A DNA stretch of 64,000 bases from CALARM01 sp040217695 (GTDB lineage: Bacteria; Vulcanimicrobiota; SpSt-956; JAKJGF01). The stretch is taken from the NCBI GenBank assembly GCA_040217695.1, contig JBEHWO010000002.1, forward strand, positions 9,174 through 73,173, read 5' to 3'. Shown here piece after piece: positions 34,564-43,159 of the stretch. The notes under the pieces were generated by a model. That model ran no database searches and was not told the DNA's origin. It was given only the letters and a program-made list of their open reading frames with translations. A program made the translations under genes and the position numbers. Each line of letters begins with the position of its first letter. Within the stretch, counting starts at the first letter, position 1.

Positions 34564-35271
34564 ATGAAAAATTATAATGAACAGAATATTCCGGGCCAGG
34601 AGGCATTAATCCACCCGATAACTACGGACTGGATCGATATTTCTGTGCCGATTTATTCCGGTATGGTCCACTGGCCAGGCGATCCTGCCGTGCAGATCGA
34701 ACTTGTTCATGATATGTCCCGTGGAGATGTGGCCAATGTTTCAAAGCTGGATATGGGTGCCCATAGTGGCACCCATATGGATGGACTCCGGCATTTCATT
34801 GCAGACGGTGCAGGGCTCGATGAAATGCCACTGGATGCCACGATTGGCCCGGCCCGGGTGATACCCATAAAGCATCATGAGGCTATACTTCCTGCAGAGC
34901 TGGAGTTACACAGTCTGAAAGCAGGGGAGCGAGTACTCTTTCGCACCAGAAACTCAGAAAGATGCTGGAAAGAAAGCAGATTTATCGAAGATTTTGTCTA
35001 TATAAGTGCTACAGCAGCAAAATTCCTTGTTCAGAAAAAGATAAGGACTGTAGGCATTGATTACCTGTCAGTGGGAGGTTATGTCCACGATGGCGTCGAA
35101 ACCCATCAAATACTACTTGGTGCTGGAATATGGCTCATAGAAGGGCTAAACCTGTCTGCTGTGAAACCAGGAACCTATGAACTGGTCTGTCTGCCTCTGA
35201 GAGTTCTCGGTTCCGATGGAGCACCGGCAAGGGCTATTCTGAGGGAGGCCGGTCATCAGGCAAGCAAATAA
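34564..35271 (+). CDS. Cyclase-family metal hydrolase (kynurenine-formamidase-like)
   Basis: 235 residues of PF04199. The signature HSGTHMDGLRHF gives metal ligands H67, H71, D73 and base H77; later blocks KIRTVGIDYLSV and ETHQILLGAGI are family-typical. Members hydrolyse N-formyl amides, isatin, lactones or cyclic imides. Directly behind a sugar dehydrogenase, opening of the sugar lactone is an attractive role (inference). GAGGTG site. Last gene of its unit. Confidence 0.87.
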   Translation: MKNYNEQNIPGQEALIHPITTDWIDISVPIYSGMVHWPGDPAVQIELVHDMSRGDVANVSKLDMGAHSGTHMDGLRHFIADGAGLDEMPLDATIGPARVIPIKHHEAILPAELELHSLKAGERVLFRTRNSERCWKESRFIEDFVYISATAAKFLVQKKIRTVGIDYLSVGGYVHDGVETHQILLGAGIWLIEGLNLSAVKPGTYELVCLPLRVLGSDGAPARAILREAGHQASK

Positions 35272-35327
35272 GGATGCTTATGGTAATGACGGTACCCTTC
35301 GCCAGGAGTGCAATGGTATTAAGATAA

Positions 35328-35350
35328 GGGAAATCTCTCCATGATTTCCC
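35328..35350 (+). terminator. Hairpin after the cyclase-family gene
   Basis: GGGAAATC-N7-GATTTCCC, followed at once by a second small palindrome (CTCCCCGTCGGGGAG). Lies between the cyclase and CHAT genes. Confidence 0.45.
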
Positions 35351-35424
35351 TCCCCGTCGGGGAGAAGTCAGGAGAGGGGGCGAATTTAATTGTTTATCTT
35401 TTAAGGTTTAAAGGAACAGCCAAT

Positions 35425-38400
35425 ATGCAAATCCTGTCATCGCCTTCAAACAGTGTAATTTTTCTTTTATCTTTCCTCTTGATTTTTCTCATGGTAATAA
35501 ATATATCTGCCGGAGAAGAGAACCAGGAGCAGCTTTTAAAAAAGTTACTCACCCTCAAAGGAGAGGAAAGAGCATCTAAAATAAAAGAAAATAAAGATAA
35601 ACTCAATGAGAACTTTATAGATGAAATTCTCAGAGAAACAAATGAATACTGTAATAATAGAGAAGCTATCCCTGAATGTAAAGAATTTATGGAACTTGCC
35701 CTTGAAATCTCTCTTTTCATAGAAGATAAAAAATCCCATGGGAAAATCCTGCTTTTTAATACGGTAATAGACATTCTGGAAAGAAAAGGTAAAGATCTGT
35801 CTGACCTTAATAAAGCTCTGGAGTTATTTAAAGAAACAGGAGATTTAAAAGGTCAGGCATCATGCTATATCTTACATGGGATAATACTGCAGGCATGGAA
35901 TAATCATGAAGAAAGCCTTTCTTATTTCAATAAAGGTCTGGAAATTTATGAGAAAAGAGAAGACAGAATAGGTGAAATAAATAGTCTGATAAGAATAGCA
36001 GATCTGTATTCTTCTAAGGACGAAGAAGAAGCTCTTGAGGCTTATAACATGGCTCTCGCCATATGTGAAAAAAATGAATATTTTCTAAAAAAAATACCTG
36101 TCCATCAGCTTATGGCAGGAATATTTTTAAAACAGGGAAGATTTGAAGAAGCCCTTTCCCATCTCGATATATGTGAACATTTGCTCTCCTCTGTAAAAGA
36201 AGAAAAGAGGGATGAAATTTACTATCCTGAGAAATTTGAAACAGAAAGATACTATGACAGACTCTATCTTCTCATAAATAACTGCAGTGAATACGGCAGG
36301 TTATACAGTCAGAGAGGGAAATATGAGGAAGCCCTTAAATATTATCAAAAAGAACTGGAACTTGCCGGAACTTCAAAATACAGATCAGAAGAGATAAAAG
36401 CTCTATGGAACACAGGAATAACTTACGGAAAAATAGGTAAAAAAGAGAATGCTCTGAAATTCTTCCGCATGTCTCTTAATATTCAAAGTAATGAAATGGA
36501 ACACAGTCTGAAGAGTGTAAACTATTATTTTCTGGGACGTTATTATCTTCAGGAAATGAATGATCTCTATTCCTGCCTGGAATGTTATAAGGAAGGCATT
36601 AAATATGCAGAAAAAATTGATTTATCCATATTAAAAGATTTTCTCATAAGTATGGGACTCAGATTTACAGGGGAAGCATTTCTCTGTAATGGCGACCTCT
36701 CTTCAGCAGAAAAAAATCTGAAAGAAAGTTTTCTTATATATGAAAAAATTCAAAACTATTATACACCAAAGGATGATCATATAGCCCGCATTTATATGGC
36801 TCTCGGAGAGGTTTACCGGAAGAAGAAAGACTATGACAGGGCTATGTCATATTATAAAAAATCTTTAGCGATTACGGAAGAGTATTATTTTACTGCTGCC
36901 AGAGCAGATTGTTATGAATACATGGGAGTCCTTTATGAAGAACAGGGTAAATATGGGAAAGCCATTAAGCATTACGAAGAAGCTCTTAAAATAAATCAGA
37001 AGATAAATAATCCCGACAGGATATGGAAAAATTTCTTCTCTTTAGGAAAGCTCTATCAGAAAGAAGGAAAGTCACAGGAAGCTTTCAATTATTATAAATC
37101 TTCACTCACAGTCATAGAAACTATGAGACAGGAAATGAAAATAGGCGATTTCAAGAAGGATTTTATGAAAGATAAAATAGAAGTTTATGAAAAATCCATA
37201 GAATTTCTTGCGCAAATAAAAGATTACAATAAAGCTTTTAACTGCAGTGAAAGATGTAAAGGCAGAGTTTTCCTGGATTTGCTCAATAAAAATAAAGTTG
37301 ATAAAGTCCATAATATGTCTTCAGAACTTGTAAAAAAAGAAAAAGATCTGTCAGAAAAAATAGAGATACAGAATGTCAGGCTTGGAGAAGAAGAGCAGAA
37401 ACCTCCCAAAAAACAGGATAAAGATTTAATAAATCTTCTCTCTTCGGAGCTGAAGAAGTTAAAAAGTGATTATGAAGATCTTCTGGATGAAATCAGAATT
37501 AAAGATCCCGAATATTTATCACTTATAAGTGTTTCACCGGAAAAAGTGGAAGATATTCAGAAACTTCTGGATGAAGATACCCTTCTTATCGAATATTTTA
37601 CAGGTATAGAGAAAACTTTTCTATGGACTGTAACAAAAGATGAACTTCATATGTTTATAATACCTGTTAAACAGGATGAGTTAGAAAGACAGATTAAAGA
37701 TTACAGAGAAGAAATTGCAGAACATATGACAGAAGAAAAAATAAAATCGGAACAGTGGAGAGACATGGCAAAAAACCTTTATTCTCTCCTTCTAAAAAAA
37801 AGCGAACTTTCTTTCAGTAATAAAAAAAATATTCTCATAGTACCCGATGGTATGCTTAATTATCTCCCTTTTCATACCCTTGTTGATGACAAAAACAGAT
37901 GTTTTATAGAAAATTTTAATATTACCTTTATTCCCTCGGGAAGTATATTAAAATACTGTAAAGAAAAAAATACCTTTTCAAATAATAAACTGATTCTTTT
38001 CGCTCTTGGTAATCTTAAAATAAGAGGTTATTCATCTCTCCCTTTTACAGTGGATGAAGTTAAATCTATAGGGAAATTATACGGTGAAAAAGAATGTTAT
38101 ATGGAAAAAGATATGACTCTGGAAAAAGTTATTCAAAACTCCGGTAAAGGTGATATTATTCATTTTGCCACTCACGGTATTCTTGATCCTGAGACTCCAT
38201 TTTTTTCACATCTTGTCCTTTCGGACTGTGACCTTGAACTTTATAAAATCTTCAGTCTTGATTTACATGCCTATCTTGTAACACTGAGCTGCTGTTCAAC
38301 CGGTCTGGGGAAGATTGTAAAAGGTGATGAACTTACAGGTATTTCCAGGGCTTTTATTTATGCAGGCACTCCTTCTGTATGTGTAAGCCTCTGGGATATA

Positions 38401-38562
38401 TCAGATGAGTCCACTTCCATCTTAATGGAAAGATTTTATTCCTATATGAAAGAAGGGAAAGATAAATCAGAAGCTCTCAGACTCGCAGAACTGGATGTAA
38501 GAAAGAAATTTCCCCATCCCTTCTTCTGGGCTCCTTTTATTTTAACAGGAGACTGGAAGTAA
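35425..38562 (+). CDS. Exported TPR-CHAT protein
   Basis: 1045 residues. A hydrophobic N-terminal segment (about 10-30) looks like a signal peptide or anchor. About ten tetratricopeptide repeats follow (about 100-600; for example YEYMGVLYEEQGKYGKAIKH), then a linker coiled coil and a CHAT domain (about 720-1040). CHAT is a caspase-like Cys protease fold: catalytic H917 lies in IHFATHG and C957 in LSCCSTG. The CHAT tail SLWDISDESTSILMERFY is typical. TPR-CHAT proteins in bacteria are proteolytic effectors set off by a sensed signal; separase is the eukaryotic relative. Export to the periplasm would be unusual. ATG at 35425 follows AAAGGA at 9 nt; the frame is open upstream but without a site. 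Confidence 0.88.
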   Translation: MQILSSPSNSVIFLLSFLLIFLMVINISAGEENQEQLLKKLLTLKGEERASKIKENKDKLNENFIDEILRETNEYCNNREAIPECKEFMELALEISLFIEDKKSHGKILLFNTVIDILERKGKDLSDLNKALELFKETGDLKGQASCYILHGIILQAWNNHEESLSYFNKGLEIYEKREDRIGEINSLIRIADLYSSKDEEEALEAYNMALAICEKNEYFLKKIPVHQLMAGIFLKQGRFEEALSHLDICEHLLSSVKEEKRDEIYYPEKFETERYYDRLYLLINNCSEYGRLYSQRGKYEEALKYYQKELELAGTSKYRSEEIKALWNTGITYGKIGKKENALKFFRMSLNIQSNEMEHSLKSVNYYFLGRYYLQEMNDLYSCLECYKEGIKYAEKIDLSILKDFLISMGLRFTGEAFLCNGDLSSAEKNLKESFLIYEKIQNYYTPKDDHIARIYMALGEVYRKKKDYDRAMSYYKKSLAITEEYYFTAARADCYEYMGVLYEEQGKYGKAIKHYEEALKINQKINNPDRIWKNFFSLGKLYQKEGKSQEAFNYYKSSLTVIETMRQEMKIGDFKKDFMKDKIEVYEKSIEFLAQIKDYNKAFNCSERCKGRVFLDLLNKNKVDKVHNMSSELVKKEKDLSEKIEIQNVRLGEEEQKPPKKQDKDLINLLSSELKKLKSDYEDLLDEIRIKDPEYLSLISVSPEKVEDIQKLLDEDTLLIEYFTGIEKTFLWTVTKDELHMFIIPVKQDELERQIKDYREEIAEHMTEEKIKSEQWRDMAKNLYSLLLKKSELSFSNKKNILIVPDGMLNYLPFHTLVDDKNRCFIENFNITFIPSGSILKYCKEKNTFSNNKLILFALGNLKIRGYSSLPFTVDEVKSIGKLYGEKECYMEKDMTLEKVIQNSGKGDIIHFATHGILDPETPFFSHLVLSDCDLELYKIFSLDLHAYLVTLSCCSTGLGKIVKGDELTGISRAFIYAGTPSVCVSLWDISDESTSILMERFYSYMKEGKDKSEALRLAELDVRKKFPHPFFWAPFILTGDWK

Positions 38563-38580
38563 AAGAGCCATGAGATGGTT

Positions 38581-38648
38581 TAGAGTTGATAGTTGATAGT
38601 TTTATTTAATTCTTTCACCTCTCAACCCTCAACCCTCAACCCTCAGTT
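38581..38648. repeat. Two heptad arrays (GATAGTT and CTCAACC)
   Basis: TAGAGTT-GATAGTT-GATAGTT at 38581-38601 and CTCAACC x3 plus CTCAGTT at 38621-38648. The second, read on the other strand (GGTTGAG), is partly complementary to the first. The last unit overlaps the TAA stop of the convergent gene at 38647-38649. Confidence 0.7.
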
Positions 38649-39135
38649 AATATCTCCCTGTTCCTCCGCAGGAAGAACATTTACCTGTACCGCAGCAGGA
38701 ACCGCATCTATCATCTGAACCCGGCCCGGCCTTACCTGAACCAACGGGACAGCAGTAGCTACATTCACCTGTACCGTCACACCAGACACATTCCGGCTTT
38801 TGCTCCCCTCTGGTCTTAAGGGCTTCATCAGATGGATGATATTTTCTTATAACCTCAACCTTTTTACTTTCTTTATCATACCTGATAATAACTTCCCATT
38901 TATTTTCTCCTTCTTTAAATGGAATATTGACAGGCACCATATAGAGGTCTTTTTCTCCTTTACAGACAATGGAGGTTTCCTGCCCGTCCATATATACCTT
39001 AAGAGTCTCGGAAACAGCACAGAAAGCTTTTGATATAAAACAGTTTTCTTTAAAAGACAGGGTAATCTGAGATAAAAAAACGAGAAGCAGCAGGGCAGAA
39101 GAGAAGATTAAGACACTTCTTCCAATTTTTTTCAT
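38647..39135 (-). CDS. Exported protein with DnaJ-type CxxCxGxG zinc motifs
   Basis: 162 residues. An N-terminal hydrophobic segment (about 7-25) predicts export or anchoring. The middle is a small beta domain (YMVPVNIPFKEGENKWEVII). The C-terminal ~45 residues hold repeated Cys pairs with glycine (CVWCDGTGECSYCC, CGSCCGTGKCSSCGGTGRY) like the zinc centre of DnaJ. Similar repeats occur in the Ser/Thr kinase at 46736. Role unknown; the Cys pairs suggest zinc-held protein contacts or redox chemistry outside the cytoplasm. AAGGAGGTG site. Its stop codon lies at the edge of a heptad array. Confidence 0.7.
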   Translation of the reverse strand: MKKIGRSVLIFSSALLLLVFLSQITLSFKENCFISKAFCAVSETLKVYMDGQETSIVCKGEKDLYMVPVNIPFKEGENKWEVIIRYDKESKKVEVIRKYHPSDEALKTRGEQKPECVWCDGTGECSYCCPVGSGKAGPGSDDRCGSCCGTGKCSSCGGTGRY

Positions 39136-39221
39136 AACTTATTCACCTCCTTATGATTTTAATGCAGATTTAACTGGCTATGTTCAAAATTCTTTAGAAT
39201 GAGTCATAATCCTTCATATAT

Positions 39222-39311
39222 TATACCAAAGGATAAGTTGAGTAACCCTTCAACGGAATAAAACCTATACTTTGGTATAGGTTTTATTATTTACCAAAAG
39301 TGATATATAAT
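39222..39311 (+). promoter_or_regulatory. Promoter F: paired sites and -10 box before the zwf remnant
   Basis: Distal TATACCAAAGGATA at 39222-39235, proximal TATACTTTGGTATA at 39266-39279 (44 bp apart), 26 nt, TATAAT at 39306-39311. Confidence 0.68.
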
Positions 39312-39345
39312 ATTACAGGTAGTTTCAGAAATTCTTATAATTTAA

Positions 39346-39792
39346 ATTCATAATTTTCAATTTAAAACACCTCCACTTAATTTCTTCAGAACAGTAGAAT
39401 GTGAAGGAGATGTATGTGATATTATCAGAGCAGAGCCGAATGTGATTATTTTTCGTGTTCTGCCTGATGAAGAAATCTCCCTGGTCTTTTCAGCAAAAAG
39501 GCCGGGAGTGGATTTTTTACTTCAACCGGTAAAGATGGATTTCGGTTATAAAGAATCTTTCCAGAAACGTCTTCCTGAAGCCTATGAAAGATTGCTTTTA
39601 GATGTAATCAGAGGAGATGCCACACTTTTCCCGAGGTTTGATGAAATTGAAGCTACATGGGACATTGTAGAATCGGTAATAAATTTATGGGAAACAAAAA
39701 ATGAGCCGCCTGTGTTAAAATATATTCACGGCACAGACGGCCCCGGTGAAAATTTATTTGACTGCTGTGAAGGAAACTGGAAGAAATTGTAG
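39346..39792 (+). pseudogene. zwf: Truncated glucose-6-phosphate dehydrogenase (C-terminal third only)
   Basis: An open frame of about 148 codons without a usable start carries the C-terminal part of G6PDH: NVIIFRVLPDE, AKRPG, PEAYERLLLDVIRGDATLF, DEIEATW and YIHGTDGPGE. The full enzyme is normally about 490 residues, so roughly the first 340, including the active site, are missing. The remnant begins only ~35 bp behind the -10 box of promoter F, meaning a deletion joined the control region to the gene's tail. The GTG at 39442 inside the frame has no ribosome site. Not expected to be active. Confidence 0.85.
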
Positions 39793-39803
39793 TTCTGAAG
39801 AGA

Positions 39804-39830
39804 AGTGGTGGTTTGCAAACCGCCGCTTTT
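39804..39830 (+). terminator. Intrinsic terminator after the zwf remnant
   Basis: Near-perfect palindrome AGTGGTGGTTTGCAAACC + GCCGCT followed by a T-run, between convergent genes. Confidence 0.7.
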
Positions 39831-39831
39831 G

Positions 39832-40740
39832 CTATATATTCCATAATCCCTTTAATTGTTCCGCCCGTGGTATTCCTTTTCTCCCTCCGAGAGAACGGCA
39901 TTTAAGACCTGCTATAAGGGATGCAAACTCCAGGTTTTTCTCAAGACTGTATCCGAGAGTAATACCACGGGCAAAGGCACCGTGAAACACATCTCCGGCG
40001 CCGGTAGTATCTACGACAGGAGAAACACTGTATGCTTTCTGCCTTATGACTTTACTGCCATCGCAGGCAAGAGAACCTTCTTCTCCAAGGGTAACTACAA
40101 GTACGGAAGAAGGGAATTTTTTCTGCCATAAGATTACGGCTTTTTGAAGTGTTGTCTCTCCCGTAAAGGAAAGAAGATATTTTACAGGAAGAATATTATG
40201 GGTAGCGAGAGAAAAAATTTCATCATTTTCAGGAGCATACCTTTCTATATCAGTGACAACAGGGATATTTTCCTTTCTGGCAATTCTGACTGCTTCAAGG
40301 GAAGCTCTGGAATGATGCACATCGGTAAGAAGACAGGAACAATTTTTTATAAAATCTCCGTCTATATCTTTTTCTGAAAGCAATCTTTTATTTCCTCTGT
40401 TATAAAAGATTGTACGTTCTCCGCTATGGGTAAAACAGAAAGCTATATGAGAGGTAGCGCCTGTATCAATAAATAAACGGCTCACATCCACTCCTTCTGC
40501 TACAAGAGACTGTCTTATCTTCTCCCCTGTTTCATCATCGCCTGTGACTCCTGTTACGGCACATATTCCTCCCAGACGGGCTGCCGTTACAATCGCTGTT
40601 CCTGCCTGCCCTCCGCCCTGTTGATCCAGAAAAGATATTTCTGCCTTTTCACCGGCACCGGGATACTTATTTACAATACCGATATAATCCCAGGCAACGC
40701 CGCCTATGGCAATGATATCAAATGTTCCGGGTGAATTCAT
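39832..40740 (-). CDS. PfkB-family carbohydrate kinase
   Basis: 302 residues of the ribokinase fold. The N-terminal GGVAWDYIG and QQGGGQAGTAIVTAARLGG substrate blocks and the anion-hole/catalytic signature DTTGAGDVFHGAF (catalytic D250) are intact. The family phosphorylates sugars or nucleosides with ATP; the subgroup could not be fixed. No clear ribosome site precedes the ATG at 40740: a heptad array ends 9 bp upstream. It may be expressed with the HEAT gene or separately. Confidence 0.88.
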   Translation of the reverse strand: MNSPGTFDIIAIGGVAWDYIGIVNKYPGAGEKAEISFLDQQGGGQAGTAIVTAARLGGICAVTGVTGDDETGEKIRQSLVAEGVDVSRLFIDTGATSHIAFCFTHSGERTIFYNRGNKRLLSEKDIDGDFIKNCSCLLTDVHHSRASLEAVRIARKENIPVVTDIERYAPENDEIFSLATHNILPVKYLLSFTGETTLQKAVILWQKKFPSSVLVVTLGEEGSLACDGSKVIRQKAYSVSPVVDTTGAGDVFHGAFARGITLGYSLEKNLEFASLIAGLKCRSLGGRKGIPRAEQLKGLWNI

Positions 40741-40748
40741 GTTAGAAT

Positions 40749-40781
40749 CGTGACGCGTGACGCGTGACGCGTGACGCGTGA
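40749..40781. repeat. Heptad array (CGTGACG, 4 units)
   Basis: Four perfect CGTGACG units plus CGTGA, flanked on the left by GAAT. Read toward the PfkB gene this is (CGTCACG)n-ATTC, the same edge found at 44504, 45983, 48712 and 57969. Confidence 0.8.
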
Positions 40782-40828
40782 AATACTCCGTTTATAGTAG
40801 AAAAATGGCGAACACGGCAATAATCTCT

Positions 40829-40849
40829 ACTCACCATTCACTGTTCACC
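40829..40849. repeat. Heptad array (NNTCACN-type, 3 units)
   Basis: ACTCACC, ATTCACT, GTTCACC: units differ but keep TCAC in register every 7 bp. Confidence 0.6.
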
Positions 40850-40896
40850 GGTAAATAAACATGAAAGAAACTGATGGTTCGCATCATGTTATATAG

Positions 40897-42657
40897 TTAA
40901 ACTTTTTTATAAACACAGCGTGGTACAACATATTTAACAGGACATTTATCTGCATCGTCTCCGTAAGGACATGTTATTACCATTTCCGTTAAAGCCACTT
41001 CCTCATCAACAGAATATTCGGTAATTCCGAGATTGTACAGAGCATTACAGGCATTACGTCTCACGCTCCAGAAATCACAGGTTTTAATCAATTCCTCCAG
41101 AGGGGATGTTGCCTTTTTATCATTCAATTTTCCAAGGACTCTTGCTGCTTCTTTCCTGATCTCTCTGTTTTCATCCTTCAGTCTTTCTATTACAATATCG
41201 GTAACAGCAGAATTCCCTGCGCCTATAGTACCGAGAACCGACAGAACTTTGTTTCTGATAAGAGGTTCTCTGTGACCTGCCAGAGCCATAACATCCTCTA
41301 TTGCATCAGAGGCTTTCATGGATTTTATAGCTTCCAGTGCCTGACAGATAACATTTTTATCTGCATCATTCAAATGTAACCTGATTACAGGCAATGCTTC
41401 TACTGCTTTAATTCTTCCAAGAACCTGAAGGGCACCTATTTTTGCCCATACGGCAAGTTTAATTTTCTTCAAAGCCAGAAGAATTTCTTTCTCTAAAAGC
41501 TCCGACTCCCTGCGGGCGAACATATCTGTCAGGGCAGGAAGGGCTCTGCTGTCTTTGAGCTCTGCAAGAGCTCTTATAGCTCTTATTTTAAGGCGTATTA
41601 CATCGCCGCTTACTGCCATATTTATCAGTTCCTTTATATCTATGGGATTGATACAGAGGACTTCTACAAGATCCTGCACGGACGAAAGACTGCTCATTTC
41701 GGAAAGGGTATTGACAGCCGTTATACGTACCAAATTATGGCTGTCCTGAAGACAATCTATAAGAGCCATTAAAGCTTTTTCGGATTTCAACTTGCCAATT
41801 GCTTCAATAATAGCTTTCTTTTTATATTTATTATTTGTATGTTTGAGAGCCTCAATAAGAGCTTCCACAACTGACTCTCCCTGAGCAGCCATAGCAGCTA
41901 CGGCTTTTTCTCTCACAACGGCATTAACATCTCCCATGAGTTTCAGCAAAGGTGTTATAACTTCATGGCCCCCTATTTTACCGAGAGCTCTTACTACCTC
42001 TTCTCTGACGGAAATATCTTCATCACAGGAAAGCCTGATAAGTTCCTCTTTTGCAGATGTACACTTCAACTCGCCGAGAACCCTTACAATACCTGCTTTT
42101 ATCTGGGTACTGTGAGAGGAAAGAGAACTGATTAATATATCTACTTCTTCTTTCCCTGTTTCTATAAGTGCCTCTACAGCCTTTTTATGTATTTCTTCAT
42201 CAGGCAACTGTAATATATACAGCAGAGAAAGGACCGATTGGAAATCTCCCTCTGATTTTATGACATCAATCTCATTGTTAATAATATTTACAGCAGTATT
42301 TCTGACAAACCATTCAGGGTCCTGACACAGTCCTATCAATTCACCTATAACATAGAGACCGCCGATTTTCCTGAAATTCCCCAGGGCTCTTATTGCAGCG
42401 GTTCTTATATTGGGATTTGCATCCAGAAGAATTTTGGGTTTTAAAAGATATTTCATGGAATCGGGATTTTTTGTATCAGCCAGAGCGTATATAGCTGTTT
42501 CTCTTACACTGTCATCTTTATCATTCAGTGCATCTACAAGAAGAGAAAAAGCATCTTCCCCGGACATCTTTGAAATATCAACGACTGCTCTTCTTCTTAC
42601 TTCAGTTATATCACTGTTTAATTGTCCTGACAATTCGCTTAAAGTCATAGTAAACAC
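40897..42657 (-). CDS. HEAT-repeat protein
   Basis: 586 residues built almost wholly of HEAT/PBS-lyase-type helical repeats (for example VREKAVAAMAAQGESVVEAL, ISVREEVVRALGKIGGHE), about 16-18 in number, forming a solenoid for protein binding. The last 40 residues carry Cys (TCPYGDDADKCPVKYVVPRC) that could hold a metal. Start may be GTG 42657 or ATG 42648; the latter has AGGTG 6 nt before it. Nine bases or fewer separate it from the Cys-rich gene, and that gene abuts ackA, so the three form an operon. Confidence 0.85.
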   Translation of the reverse strand: MFTMTLSELSGQLNSDITEVRRRAVVDISKMSGEDAFSLLVDALNDKDDSVRETAIYALADTKNPDSMKYLLKPKILLDANPNIRTAAIRALGNFRKIGGLYVIGELIGLCQDPEWFVRNTAVNIINNEIDVIKSEGDFQSVLSLLYILQLPDEEIHKKAVEALIETGKEEVDILISSLSSHSTQIKAGIVRVLGELKCTSAKEELIRLSCDEDISVREEVVRALGKIGGHEVITPLLKLMGDVNAVVREKAVAAMAAQGESVVEALIEALKHTNNKYKKKAIIEAIGKLKSEKALMALIDCLQDSHNLVRITAVNTLSEMSSLSSVQDLVEVLCINPIDIKELINMAVSGDVIRLKIRAIRALAELKDSRALPALTDMFARRESELLEKEILLALKKIKLAVWAKIGALQVLGRIKAVEALPVIRLHLNDADKNVICQALEAIKSMKASDAIEDVMALAGHREPLIRNKVLSVLGTIGAGNSAVTDIVIERLKDENREIRKEAARVLGKLNDKKATSPLEELIKTCDFWSVRRNACNALYNLGITEYSVDEEVALTEMVITCPYGDDADKCPVKYVVPRCVYKKV

Positions 42658-43158
42658 CTATATTCTTTCTATAAATCCTTCACAGCATTTACCGGGGTTA
42701 AAGCCAGTCAAAGTATGATTACATGCTATATTTGCCGTTATCCCTGCAACACCGGCAAAACATCCGATACGGGGACAGGTCAATTCACTGATGACATTGC
42801 CTCTGTCCAGTATATCCTGACAGCATGGAAGGTAGACACAGTTAAATACAGATACCTCGAGTTTATTGGGATTTACCTCTCTTAATACAAATTGCCTGGT
42901 ATCTTCAAAAAGTCCGCTCTTAAGCCCCAGCTCTATATAAGCTTCCACTGCTTCTTTTATTGTACCGGCCGGTTTCATATGATAACCATATTCATTGCAT
43001 ATGATATCAATCAAATTACCGGCTGCATTTTCATATACTCTCCTGCAGAATTCCCCCGGATGAGGGAAAAAATCCCTGGCACTTTCCTCTATGGCTGTAA
43101 CCCAGATTCTTACAAGTTCTCTTTGAGTTCTTCCATGTTTATATTTGGGATCTATCAT
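42658..43158 (-). CDS. Cys-rich protein of unknown function
   Basis: 166 residues. The N-terminal half is helical (KYKHGRTQRELVRIWVTAIE) and the C-terminal half holds a row of Cys (NCVYLPCCQDIL, LTCPRIGCFAGVAG, IACNHTLTGFNPGKCCEGF). The order C...C-P...G-F-N-P...C weakly recalls V4R or ATC-hydrolase-like domains that bind small ligands, but I do not recognise the family with confidence. Ribosome site GAGGAG. Lies between ackA and the HEAT gene in one operon. Confidence 0.65.
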   Translation of the reverse strand: MIDPKYKHGRTQRELVRIWVTAIEESARDFFPHPGEFCRRVYENAAGNLIDIICNEYGYHMKPAGTIKEAVEAYIELGLKSGLFEDTRQFVLREVNPNKLEVSVFNCVYLPCCQDILDRGNVISELTCPRIGCFAGVAGITANIACNHTLTGFNPGKCCEGFIERI

Positions 43159-43159
43159 G

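Noticed and set aside
39442..39792. Stand-alone small protein in the zwf tail
   Set aside because: Homology extends upstream of the GTG in the same frame, there is no ribosome site, and the part is only the C-terminal third of the enzyme.
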